Origin: Paenibacillus koleovorans NBRC 103111
Lineage (GTDB): Bacteria; Bacillota; Bacilli; Paenibacillales; NBRC-103111
Direction of reading: 5' to 3'
Assembly: GCF_004000845.1 (NCBI RefSeq)
Contig: NZ_BIMA01000009.1
Coordinates: 45,078 to 109,077 of the forward strand
Length of the DNA stretch: 64,000 nt
The notes under the pieces are model-generated. The model made no database searches. It was not told the origin of the DNA and saw only the letters and a program-made list of their open reading frames with translations. Shown here piece after piece: positions 41,353 through 52,040 of the stretch (positions are counted from its first letter, which is position 1; each line of letters starts with the position of its first letter). The position numbers were made by a program, and so were the translations under genes.

Positions 41353-41601
41353 ATGAACTTCATCAGAAAAATAACCAACAGTGATGTATTAAAGCATATC
41401 GTCGATCTCCCTAAAGAGCTTCAGAATCAGGATGTTGAAATAATCATATTACCTATCGGGGAACCATCTCCATTCAAACAATCAATACCCCCTTCACCTA
41501 CCGCCAGAGGTGCTCTAAAGCAATACGCCAACTTGGATTTAATCCAATTCGAACAAGGCGCTTGGGAAAAGGGTGTGCAAGAAAAACATGAACATCGTTG
41601 A
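41353..41601 (+). CDS. Antitoxin of the PIN module
   Basis: 82 residues from the ATG at 41353 (a GTG at 41344 is open). The start MNFIRKITNSDVLKHIVDLP and VEIIILPIGEPSPF form the beta-strand/helix pattern of small DNA-binding antitoxins. The acidic, aromatic tail (ALKQYANLDLIQFEQGAWEK) is the kind that binds PIN toxins. It overlaps the PIN reading frame by 14 bp, the usual arrangement for translational coupling in such modules. It is apparently intact although the toxin frame is broken. Confidence 0.72.
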   Translation: MNFIRKITNSDVLKHIVDLPKELQNQDVEIIILPIGEPSPFKQSIPPSPTARGALKQYANLDLIQFEQGAWEKGVQEKHEHR

Positions 41602-41968
41602 TGCAAATTTAATACTGCGTTAGTTGCTTCAAGATGCGGCTCAGTTCATTGAACAAGCCCGTGATAAAATTGAAGACCACAACATTTTTATTCCCAACGA
41701 AGTCATTGCCGAAGTCGTCTATGTACTGGAAAAGGTATATAAAGTGGAGCGAGTTCATATCTTTGATTCGTTACGGAACTTGCTCTCCTACAGCAACATA
41801 TCCATGCATGACAGAAGTATCCTGATCGAGGCTTTAAAGGTTTACAGTGAAATCAAGATCGATTTTGTAGACTCCCTGCTCTTCTCCTACTCGAAGATCG
41901 GTGGACATACCGTCTTCGCTTTTGACAAGAAGCTTAACCAAATGCTTGATGAACTACGCAACGCCTAA
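41588..41968 (+). pseudogene. PIN-domain toxin gene broken by an amber stop at codon 12
   Basis: From the ATG at 41588 the frame reads MNIVDANLILR, then TAG at 41621, then LLQDAAQFIEQARDKIE and on to a normal end. PIN toxins normally have MxxxDANxxLRYLL here, so the TAG most likely replaces a Tyr codon (TAT/TAC). The catalytic acidic residues are otherwise kept: Asp5, Glu in NEVIAEVVYVLEK, and Asp in KIDFVDSLLFSYSK, with the closing VFAFDKKLNQ. Without the stop the protein would be 126 residues, normal for VapC-type RNases. Restart at a downstream codon would lose Asp5, so the product should be inactive. Confidence 0.82.
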
Positions 41969-41974
41969 TAAAAT

Positions 41975-42022
41975 AGGCTTCTCACAAAGTCCGTTCTGAA
42001 CTCGTGAGAAGCCTATTTTTTT
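41975..42022 (+). terminator. Terminator of the PIN module
   Basis: Stem AGGCTTCTCAC / GTGAGAAGCCT (41975-41985, 42004-42014) followed by a run of seven T, 6 bp after the PIN stop. It has a near-identical copy at 40221-40267. Confidence 0.88.
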
Positions 42023-42100
42023 ATTCATGTGGTCAAAATGTGGTCAAACGGCGTTCCCACAAGTGGGAAGCGTTGATGCACAAGGCTCTACGAGCCTATA

Positions 42101-43756
<1,656 letters not shown>

Positions 43757-43782
43757 CTAAGTAATCGTTTGTATGTGTTGCC

Positions 43783-44064
43783 TTAAGCCAAGATGGCCAG
43801 AATGTCGCTTTCACGCATGATCAGCAGCTCTTTGCCTTCGAATTTCACTTCGGTGCCGGCATACTTGGAGAACAAGACGCGGTCGCCTTCTTTTACTTCC
43901 AGCGCGATGCGTTGGCCGTCCTTCAAGGTTCCGCTGCCTGCAGCGACTACGCGGCCTTCTTGCGGCTTTTCCTTAGCTGTGTCGGGCAGTACGATGCCGC
44001 TGGCTGTAGTTTCCTCCTTGGCGATTGGTTCGAGAAGTACGCGATCTCCTAACGGTTTGATCAT
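43783..44064 (-). CDS. groES: Co-chaperonin GroES (10 kDa)
   Basis: 93 residues from the ATG at 44064, which has AAAGGAGG upstream; the open frame further upstream runs through the CIRCE operator and promoter and is not coding. [13 protein letters not shown] starts the family-typical beta barrel. The mobile loop is [20 protein letters not shown], and the C-terminus is [13 protein letters not shown]. It caps the GroEL ring. First gene of the groES-groEL operon. Confidence 0.97.
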   Translation of the reverse strand: MIKPLGDRVLLEPIAKEETTASGIVLPDTAKEKPQEGRVVAAGSGTLKDGQRIALEVKEGDRVLFSKYAGTEVKFEGKELLIMRESDILAILA

Positions 44065-44111
44065 GGAAAAACTGCCTCCTTTGGGATAGTGAGTGGTTTG
44101 TGAAGCTTTTG

Positions 44112-44138
44112 TTAGCACTCGATAGTGGTTAGTGCTAA
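44112..44138 (-). promoter_or_regulatory. CIRCE operator (HrcA binding site)
   Basis: TTAGCACTC-N9-TAGTGCTAA: one mismatch to the consensus TTAGCACTC-N9-GAGTGCTAA. It lies just downstream of the -10 box, so HrcA would block initiation and release on heat shock. Confidence 0.95.
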
Positions 44139-44149
44139 TAACACTACAT

Positions 44150-44178
44150 ATCATAATCATTTTTTTCCGATTTTGCAA
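44150..44178 (-). promoter_or_regulatory. SigA promoter of groES-groEL
   Basis: On the minus strand: TTGCAA (44178-44173), 17-bp spacer, TATGAT (44155-44150). The start site would fall at the edge of the CIRCE operator. The rest of the 310-bp gap (44179-44375) to the next gene shows no further clear signal. Confidence 0.85.
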
Positions 44179-44375
44179 GTCTCGAGCCGGGGCTGAACCG
44201 ATCTTTTTTGCCTGCCGACAAAGGTTCTATGAATACTCGATTTTTCGACAGGTTGTCCAGAGTCCGCGCGATTATTTTCACGATCAATCCTGATGAAATT
44301 TATTCCAAAGGTCCCGGGTTACCAGCTATAATGAAGAGAGACCATAGACGGATATTTGGGAGTTGGAAACGATAA

Positions 44376-47300
44376 ATGAAAAGATGGATGTATTACTGGA
44401 TAACCTTGTTCTCGCTGTTGGGTCTGCTTCTATCATGGAGTCCGACCGTTCAAGCCAGTACCAATGTAGCTGTGCAAGACAATTTCACGACGAAATCCAA
44501 CTTGTGGGACTATGCAGGCACGGCTAGCAGAACAAGTGAAGGCACCGTCCAGCTTACTCCGCCAACTGAAGGCATGTCAGGTGCGCTTTGGCTCAAAGAG
44601 GCGATCGCTCCGCCGTATACAGTTACCTTTAAGCTAAGGATGAGTCAGCACAAGTATTATAACGGCGCCTACGTGCCGGCTGACGGCATTACATTTATGT
44701 TTAACAAAGCGAAATATGCCTCGATTCCGTATAACAGTGTGAGCGGTTTTGAGATAGGCAACGGTTATGGCGTCGAATTTGATACCTATGTAAATATGGA
44801 CCAGGGGCAATATTGGGACGCGATTGGAACGGAGCATATTACCCTTTTCAAAAACAGCCCCAACAGTGTAGCGTCGGGGGAGTTTCTTCAACAAGCAGCC
44901 ACCCCCAGCTCCACTAATAATAAATTGACCAACGGTGAATGGCACGATGTACATATTGAAGTCAAGCCCGACTCTGTGAAGGTATATTTAGATGATCAGC
45001 TCTACATCGACAAGAACATAGAGTTGGATCAAACTTACTCTTATCTGGGCTTTTCCGCTGGGACAGGATGGTATTACAGCCGCCAAGAGATTGACGACGT
45101 CAGTATCCATCAAGATCGTGTAACCCGTGTATTCACTTCCGCATCCCCAGGCAACATGACATCCGGCAGTGAAATCCCGATCTACGTCCAATTCAATCAA
45201 CTAGTGAAAATCAACTCGGCGTCTCAGCCGCGATTGCTGATGAATACTGGAGGCTACGCGGAATATGTATCCGGAAGCGGAACGGATGTTCTGACCTTTC
45301 GTTACATAGTAAGGGAGAATGATCCATCCACCCCCCTGTTGAATTACGCGGCTTCCTCTTCATTGTTTTCTGAAGCCATCTACTTGATGGATGATACGCC
45401 TGTGCAGCTCCCATATCCTGAGCTATATAGCTCCAACAGTCTCGCCGGAACACCGGTGGCCATCAAAATGAATGAGGTCTCCAACTACTTGGCTCCGATA
45501 AAGGTTATGGCTTCCGGAGATAAGAAGGCTTATCGCGCTGGCGCAGTCATACCGATTCAAGTTCGTTTTCCGGCAGCCGTTCAAGTAGGCGGTACTCCAA
45601 TTCTTCATTTAAATACAGGGAAGTTCGCTTCCTACGTTTCCGGCTCCGAGACCAACACGCTGACGTTCGAATATGTGGTTGGAGACGACGATCAGACGGA
45701 CCTGCTAAACTACGAGTCGGTCAATGCTTTGCAATTAAATGGCGGCTACATATCGGCTATGGATCAAAGCCCGTTGATCACGATACTGCCGCTTACTACG
45801 TCAGGAAGCAGTCTGGCCTCCATGACGCCGATTACATTGGACCAGACTATACCGGAAGTCACCTTCCAGTTAACGCCGCTCCAAACACCGCAACTAGGGA
45901 AAGTGAATATCCATTCGGTTGTGGAAGACGCCGGCGGCACTGCTGGCATGGAAATGAAGATTGTCATCGGCGAGTCTGCGGTAACCGAAGGTTGGATCCC
46001 TTATGAATCCGACTACGAGCTGGAGCTGAGTTCCGCAACTGACTATGCCGAAATCGGGCTGAGTGTCCGGGACCGGGCAGGCAATGAAACCAATTGGCAC
46101 TTTGAATATTTGTATCCGCCCGAAGTGTTCACCGGCAAGGGATTGGCTCTTGGTTCAGCGATTAGATTGCCTGCTAATGAAGCGACAGCTCTCGTCAGAG
46201 GACATGAGGGAAGCATCGCAGAGGATTTTACGATAACCATGTGGGTAAAGCCTGAAAATATTGAAGGTTACCCCCTTTACTACCAGCCTGGCGATGGTGA
46301 CAGTCCTTATAGAAAAATATGGCTTTCGACCTATTACGGCCAAACTGAATCCGGCTCTACAATCAACTACGATCTCTGGCTGTATGATGGAACAACTTAC
46401 TACCAGGACCACTATTCAAGCTCCACAGTCATTCCGTATTGGCAATGGTCGCATCTGGCCTTCGTACAATCGAACGGACAGTTCTCTCTTTATATTAATG
46501 GGGCTCTCGACACGCCCGATACTAAGGATTTCGCTGACGATTTCGGTCCTTACACGTCCTCCTCTTCGCAGCCTATTCAGATAGGCAACCCTTATGGAGG
46601 GGGAGAAACATCCTTCGGTATGGGCAGAGCCTATACAGCTATCGACGACCTTCAGATTTGGCACAAGGCTCTGTTGTTCCATCTGGATGAGAATCTGGAC
46701 TACGCCACACCCGTCACACCCAATCACCCGTATTATGACTATTTGAAAGCTTATTATCCTATGAACGAGGTCGTCGAAGGAAAGGTAGCCGATGCAATCG
46801 GCGACAGCGATGGCCTGCTGTACGGCAGCAAGTATTATTTTGTCAACAATCCGCATACGAACCTGCCTTACACTCACATGCAAGGACAGCCGTTGACAGG
46901 AACGCTGGAGGCATCGGACGAGCAAGGCTCCACTCTGACTTTCGTTATAGAATCCCAGGCTACAAGAGGGACTGTAGTGCTCGAGAATCCGGCCACAAGC
47001 GCATTCCGATATACAACAACCGGACCAACCTACGGGGAGGATTCGTTCTCGTACTACGTATGGAATGGCGTACTGCGCTCCGCCACGGCTACTGCCTACA
47101 TCAACACCTTGTCGGTCGAATCGCAGCCTATCATCTCGAACTTGCTGATAACGCCCGACCCAACGATACCGACCAAGGGCGAAACGGTGTCCATCGCGGT
47201 ATCGGTATTCGGGTATCCCACTCAAATCGGATGGCTGCCGGGATTGGCGACGGAGGAGGATTTCCTCGCTTGCGAATGTTTGGGACCTCTGGACAGCAAC

Positions 47301-50300
47301 AATGACTACGCCGTCCATGCCAACGGCTTTTACACCGTATATATCGCCAACACGATCGGGTCGGTCGTCCGTACCTTCGAGATTACCCATTTCGATCGTA
47401 TTCGTCCGGAGCTCGTACTAAACGGCGGCTCCACCTTGACAGTTTGGCAGAACGATCCTTTCGTCGATCCCGGATATAGCGTTACGGACAATGACTCGGT
47501 GGAGCCTACGGTGCTTATCGAGGGATCCGTAAACGTAGAAACGATTGGCGAATATCAGCTCGTCTATACGGCAACCGACCGGGCAGGCAACATAACAACC
47601 ATAACACGAACGGTAACGGTCCAACCGAAAAGCGCCAATGCAACACTAAGCTCTCTTACCGTTAACGGACAAAGTGTACCTGACTTCACGCCCACCACGC
47701 TGAATTACACCGTTCAGGTTGGCTATGACACTCGCTCCGCAGCGCTCCAATGGACGGTGTCGGATGCTGTCTATGCCAGCTCCGCTTCGACTTGGAGCGA
47801 AGTGGGGAGCAAGCTCGGGGTCGGCCGCAACTCGTACACGGTCACCGTTACCGCCCAGAACAACAGCCAACTCGTATACACGGTTCATATCGAGCGAGAT
47901 GGACGAACCGATCTTCTGGGAGCTCCCGGCTATTCTCCTATAGACAGGGAGTACCCGGCTCGATCCGTATTCGTCACCGCCGCTATCAACGGCACGGATT
48001 TCGAGCCTGTCGTCCGATGGCTGGCCGGGGAACAAGATCAAGCCGCCTTTGCCGAAGAGGCCGGGAATCCGTACGGAGATGGCATCGAGATCACGCAAAA
48101 TGGCATTTACACGCTTTACGCAGAAAATATCGAGGGTGGCTACGATCTGGAAGTTTTCCAAGTCGACAATATCGACCGTATCGCACCTGCGATTTCTTTC
48201 ACAAATCCATCGGATGCTGCAGTAACGCTCTGGGTAAACGACTCGTATTCGGATCCGGCATTCACCTTGTCGGACAATGTGGACTCGCTTGAACAGTTGG
48301 AAGTTGTGCGTGAAGGAAGCGTGAGCTTGGCGGCTCCGGGTGTGTCCTCCCTGAGCTACTATGCCAGGGACCGGGCAGGCAACATTTCCGATCGGGTATA
48401 TGTAACCGTCACGGTAAACCAGAAGAGCTCAAACGCCAACCTTTACTTAATCTACGTGAATGATATTTACCTAACTCCTTTGGATCCGGATGTGACGGTT
48501 TATACAGTGAACGTTGGCTACGACCGCACCTCCATTTCACTAGGGTGGGGCATATACGACTTCAATTCCACAGCGACTTGGTCAGGACCTTTAAGCAATC
48601 TTGCGGTCGGGTCCAATACATTCACGATTACGGTCACGGCGCAGGATGGGACTCAGAAGATTTACACGATCTATGTCATTCGAGCCGAACTAGACAATCC
48701 GGTTATCGAGAATATTACGTTCACTCCTTCAGCGGAGATGCCGACGAATCAAAGCGTTACGATCAACGCCACAGTCTCCGGCAGCTATATCCAATCGTTC
48801 CGATGGGTGCCGGGCCAAGCAACAGCCTCCGATTTCCTGAATGAAGCGACCGGCCAATCTGTAGAGTCTTCCGGCTTCCTGGCGACTGCCAATGGGATCT
48901 ACACGCTATATGCAAGGAATGTCCAAGGCGGCTACGATCTGAAGATCGTCGAAGTTAAGCATATTGACACCACTGCGCCAACGCTGCAATTGGCAGACCC
49001 GGAGCAGAACCAGATTACCATTTGGGTCGGGGAAGCCTTCCCTCCGCTGACATGGAACTTGACGGATAATATGGACCAGCTGGATCAATTGAATTTGACG
49101 AGCGGCGGCTGGGACGGCAACACCCATAAACCTGGCACTTATGCGATTACCTATTATGCTATGGATCGCGCGGGCAATGAGTCGCAACCGGTGACCATAA
49201 TCATCCATATTTTGGCAAAGAGCAGCAATGCAGATCTTAGCGAAGTGTACTTGTTCGGACGGGTGCTGGACGGTTTCGATCCTGCCGTAACGACTTACAC
49301 GATTCCGGTCGATTATGATACGACTTCCGCCTCCCTATCGTGGACTACAGCGGAGCCTACTTATGCCACAGTAAGCTGGACGGCACCGGAGGGAGGGCTG
49401 AAACCCGGAATCAACACGTACTCCCTTACGGTTCATGCCCAAGACGGGACTCAGAAAACGTATACGATCCATATAGACCGCGCAACGCTCAACGACCCGA
49501 TTCTGGAGAACATTTCGTTGGATCCCGCTTACGATGTCCCGTCCAGAGAAGTAACCGTCTCAGCGACGGTCGTCGGCGACCATGTCGGGCAGATTCGCTG
49601 GTTGCAGGGTTATCTGTCCGAGGAAGAATTTGCGAATGGAGCGGGCTCGCCGCTGGGAGCATCCGGCTTCCAGGCAACGGAGAACGGCTACTACACGCTA
49701 TTTGTAGAAAATATCGAAGGCGGCTATGACCTGGAGGTCGTCTGGATCGATAACATCGATCGTACCGCTCCGATCTTGCAGCTGGTCGACCCGCAGCAGG
49801 CGGCCGTCACGATTTGGGCCGGCGACACGTTCTCGCCGTCTATGACATGGTCGGATAATTACGATATGCCTGAGCAGATGAGCTTGACCCATACCGGATT
49901 CGTTAATGCAGCTGTGCCTGGCGAATATACGATTAGCTACTACGCGAATGACCGGGCAGGCAATGTTTCCGAGCCTGTCACGATCAAGGTTACCGTTGTA
50001 GCCCCGGTTGCCACGCTGACAGAGCTTCGAGTGACCGGCTACACCTTGGCTTTCGATCCGACCGTTATGGCTTACACGCTTTCGGTCCCGTATGAAACAA
50101 CATCCATCGAGGTTCATGCGGCGGCAGCCGATCCGATCCGGTCAACGGCCGCGATCTCCGGTCCTGTGGGCAACCTGCAAGTGGGCAGCAATATCGTCAA
50201 GATCACGGTAACCCCGCAGATCGGGACACCGAGGATCTACACCATAGAAGTCATACGCGCCGGTCTGCCGGCACCGGTGATCGCTAACGTAGCGATCACT

Positions 50301-51929
50301 CCTCCGGCAGACACGCCGACGAGAGGCAGCGTCACGGTGACGATGCAGGTATACGGGACACACATTACGGCGGTCAAATGGTTGCCGGGCACCGCAAGTC
50401 CCGAAGCCTTCGCCTCCAGCGGCTTCATCGTTGTGAATAACAGCTTCGCCATCGGAGAAAACGGCGAGTATACGATTTGGGTCCAAAACGAAGTCGGCGC
50501 TTATGCGCTTAGAACGGTTACGGTCCAGCATATCGACCGCCAAGCGCCAGACCTGCAATTGCTGGGGCCGCTGCCGATGAACATCCCGCTCGGCTCAAGC
50601 TACACGGAACCAGGTTACACGGTAACCGATAATCTGGATGCTGTGGAACAGATCGCCGTGACGATAACCGGCAGCGTGTACACGAATGGTATAGGTCAAT
50701 ACAATTTGCTCTACACAGCCATCGACCGGGCCGGCAATACGGCTACGGCCGTACGCCAAGTCAACGTATACCGCCCGCTGAGCGACAACGCGAATCTGAG
50801 CTTGCTTGCGGTACAAGGGATTCCGCTGGAATTCCAGCCGCAGACGTTGCAGTACCAGATCCAAGTGCCCTATGAAGTAACCGCACTGACGATCGGTTAT
50901 GCGCCGCAGGATGCCGCGGCTCAAGTGACCGTAACCGGGGCCGTGTATCAGGCGAATGCCAATACCGTCGCCGCGCTCCTGCAGCCAGGGCCCAATGTGG
51001 TGCAATTCCAAGTTACAGCCGAGAACGGAATTGCGAGAACATACACAATCAACATTACAAGAATGAGCTCGACAAATGCCTATATCGCGCAATTCGACGT
51101 GTTAGGGTCGGTCCTGTCCCCATCCTTCACTAGCGACACGATTGAATACGACTTGTTTATTCCAAACCAGCAAAACCAGTTCATCAGCTTCTTGAAGCTG
51201 TCGGACCCCGGGGCGCAGTTTACGGTGACAGGCGTCACCTATACGGTAACGAGCGTGACCTATGGAACGGCAACCGGATTCGTATACAATTCAAGCCAGA
51301 CGGTTACTGGAGCCACGTACGGGTTGACGTTTGATTTTACCGGCTCAAGCGGCTTCCTGATCCAAGTGACGGCAGCTGACGGAGTAACGACACGATCGTA
51401 TTACTTCCGACTGGATCGCCAACCGGCAGGACCGACGGCAGGCCTCTCCTACGCTCGTATGCTGGACGCGAGATCAATCGAGCTGCGGTTTCTGGAAGGA
51501 GTTAAACCTGGCAACTTGTCCTTAACAGGCCAGATGCAGGTACTGAGTCAAGGCATCCCGATCCCTGTGAGCGAGATCAAGCCCGTGTTTACCGGCACCG
51601 GCGTCACCCAGGTTGTCATCAGGCTGGCGCATCCGGTCTCAGATGCTTACGCCCCGATGTCGCTCAGCATATTGCCTGGACCTTTCGTGACGACTGCCGC
51701 CAATGCTCCGGTCTCGAAGCTCCACATTCCCGTTATGAACCTCGCTAATGTGAATGCGCTGTACGGAGCGATGGATACGATGCAGAACGGTCTCCACATC
51801 GACGACGTCTTGCGATTTATTCGCAGGGAGGAAGTATCCAAGGACTTGAACGGAGACGGGCAATACGACCGCGAGGATATGCAGTTGATGCTGAGCTTGA
51901 TTGTGAATCAGCGTCTGCAGCTCCCCTAA
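44376..51929 (+). CDS. Giant secreted lectin/LamG/cadherin-like protein (2517 residues)
   Basis: Signal peptide at 1-27 (helix WITLFSLLGLLLSW, cleavage after VQA). About 32-245 is an L-type (legume) lectin-like domain with ADGITFMFNK and NGYGVEFDTY. Two SwmB-like beta domains follow (YVSGSGTDVLTFRYIV, YVSGSETNTLTFEYVV). About 600-790 is a LamG/concanavalin-like domain (DFTITMWVKPENIEG). About 900-2150 holds five repeats of roughly 230-245 residues, each a WLPG-type domain, a domain ending YYAxDRAGN and a cadherin-like beta-sandwich domain (AKSSNADLSEVYLFG). The C-terminus has one EF-hand, DLNGDGQYDREDMQLML. No wall anchor is seen. It is probably a carbohydrate-binding matrix protein or adhesin. 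The smaller gene downstream shares both ends. Confidence 0.85.
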   Translation: MKRWMYYWITLFSLLGLLLSWSPTVQASTNVAVQDNFTTKSNLWDYAGTASRTSEGTVQLTPPTEGMSGALWLKEAIAPPYTVTFKLRMSQHKYYNGAYVPADGITFMFNKAKYASIPYNSVSGFEIGNGYGVEFDTYVNMDQGQYWDAIGTEHITLFKNSPNSVASGEFLQQAATPSSTNNKLTNGEWHDVHIEVKPDSVKVYLDDQLYIDKNIELDQTYSYLGFSAGTGWYYSRQEIDDVSIHQDRVTRVFTSASPGNMTSGSEIPIYVQFNQLVKINSASQPRLLMNTGGYAEYVSGSGTDVLTFRYIVRENDPSTPLLNYAASSSLFSEAIYLMDDTPVQLPYPELYSSNSLAGTPVAIKMNEVSNYLAPIKVMASGDKKAYRAGAVIPIQVRFPAAVQVGGTPILHLNTGKFASYVSGSETNTLTFEYVVGDDDQTDLLNYESVNALQLNGGYISAMDQSPLITILPLTTSGSSLASMTPITLDQTIPEVTFQLTPLQTPQLGKVNIHSVVEDAGGTAGMEMKIVIGESAVTEGWIPYESDYELELSSATDYAEIGLSVRDRAGNETNWHFEYLYPPEVFTGKGLALGSAIRLPANEATALVRGHEGSIAEDFTITMWVKPENIEGYPLYYQPGDGDSPYRKIWLSTYYGQTESGSTINYDLWLYDGTTYYQDHYSSSTVIPYWQWSHLAFVQSNGQFSLYINGALDTPDTKDFADDFGPYTSSSSQPIQIGNPYGGGETSFGMGRAYTAIDDLQIWHKALLFHLDENLDYATPVTPNHPYYDYLKAYYPMNEVVEGKVADAIGDSDGLLYGSKYYFVNNPHTNLPYTHMQGQPLTGTLEASDEQGSTLTFVIESQATRGTVVLENPATSAFRYTTTGPTYGEDSFSYYVWNGVLRSATATAYINTLSVESQPIISNLLITPDPTIPTKGETVSIAVSVFGYPTQIGWLPGLATEEDFLACECLGPLDSNNDYAVHANGFYTVYIANTIGSVVRTFEITHFDRIRPELVLNGGSTLTVWQNDPFVDPGYSVTDNDSVEPTVLIEGSVNVETIGEYQLVYTATDRAGNITTITRTVTVQPKSANATLSSLTVNGQSVPDFTPTTLNYTVQVGYDTRSAALQWTVSDAVYASSASTWSEVGSKLGVGRNSYTVTVTAQNNSQLVYTVHIERDGRTDLLGAPGYSPIDREYPARSVFVTAAINGTDFEPVVRWLAGEQDQAAFAEEAGNPYGDGIEITQNGIYTLYAENIEGGYDLEVFQVDNIDRIAPAISFTNPSDAAVTLWVNDSYSDPAFTLSDNVDSLEQLEVVREGSVSLAAPGVSSLSYYARDRAGNISDRVYVTVTVNQKSSNANLYLIYVNDIYLTPLDPDVTVYTVNVGYDRTSISLGWGIYDFNSTATWSGPLSNLAVGSNTFTITVTAQDGTQKIYTIYVIRAELDNPVIENITFTPSAEMPTNQSVTINATVSGSYIQSFRWVPGQATASDFLNEATGQSVESSGFLATANGIYTLYARNVQGGYDLKIVEVKHIDTTAPTLQLADPEQNQITIWVGEAFPPLTWNLTDNMDQLDQLNLTSGGWDGNTHKPGTYAITYYAMDRAGNESQPVTIIIHILAKSSNADLSEVYLFGRVLDGFDPAVTTYTIPVDYDTTSASLSWTTAEPTYATVSWTAPEGGLKPGINTYSLTVHAQDGTQKTYTIHIDRATLNDPILENISLDPAYDVPSREVTVSATVVGDHVGQIRWLQGYLSEEEFANGAGSPLGASGFQATENGYYTLFVENIEGGYDLEVVWIDNIDRTAPILQLVDPQQAAVTIWAGDTFSPSMTWSDNYDMPEQMSLTHTGFVNAAVPGEYTISYYANDRAGNVSEPVTIKVTVVAPVATLTELRVTGYTLAFDPTVMAYTLSVPYETTSIEVHAAAADPIRSTAAISGPVGNLQVGSNIVKITVTPQIGTPRIYTIEVIRAGLPAPVIANVAITPPADTPTRGSVTVTMQVYGTHITAVKWLPGTASPEAFASSGFIVVNNSFAIGENGEYTIWVQNEVGAYALRTVTVQHIDRQAPDLQLLGPLPMNIPLGSSYTEPGYTVTDNLDAVEQIAVTITGSVYTNGIGQYNLLYTAIDRAGNTATAVRQVNVYRPLSDNANLSLLAVQGIPLEFQPQTLQYQIQVPYEVTALTIGYAPQDAAAQVTVTGAVYQANANTVAALLQPGPNVVQFQVTAENGIARTYTINITRMSSTNAYIAQFDVLGSVLSPSFTSDTIEYDLFIPNQQNQFISFLKLSDPGAQFTVTGVTYTVTSVTYGTATGFVYNSSQTVTGATYGLTFDFTGSSGFLIQVTAADGVTTRSYYFRLDRQPAGPTAGLSYARMLDARSIELRFLEGVKPGNLSLTGQMQVLSQGIPIPVSEIKPVFTGTGVTQVVIRLAHPVSDAYAPMSLSILPGPFVTTAANAPVSKLHIPVMNLANVNALYGAMDTMQNGLHIDDVLRFIRREEVSKDLNGDGQYDREDMQLMLSLIVNQRLQLP

Positions 51930-51940
51930 TCGATAAAACG

Positions 51941-51989
51941 ACACAAAATGACCGCATCCTTTTCCAAAAGAATGCGGTCATTCTTGTGA
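51941..51989 (+). terminator. Hairpin terminator after the 2517-residue protein gene
   Basis: AATGACCGCAT (51947-51957) pairs with ATGCGGTCATT (51972-51982), with an inner CTTTT/AAAAG and an outer CACAA/TTGTG extension. The T-run is short, but the stem is long and sits 18 bp past the stop. Confidence 0.7.
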
Positions 51990-52040
51990 GAGAACGAGTA
52001 TAATAGACGTAGGCTAAAACACCTACAAGGAGGGAGACCT

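Noticed and set aside
42083..42097. AGGCTCTACGAGCCT hairpin after groEL as a terminator
   Set aside because: Short stem without a T-run on the minus strand; not called as a terminator.
44065..44178. 38-codon N-terminal extension of GroES
   Set aside because: It runs through the CIRCE operator and the promoter, and GroES proteins start at the MIKPLGDR position.
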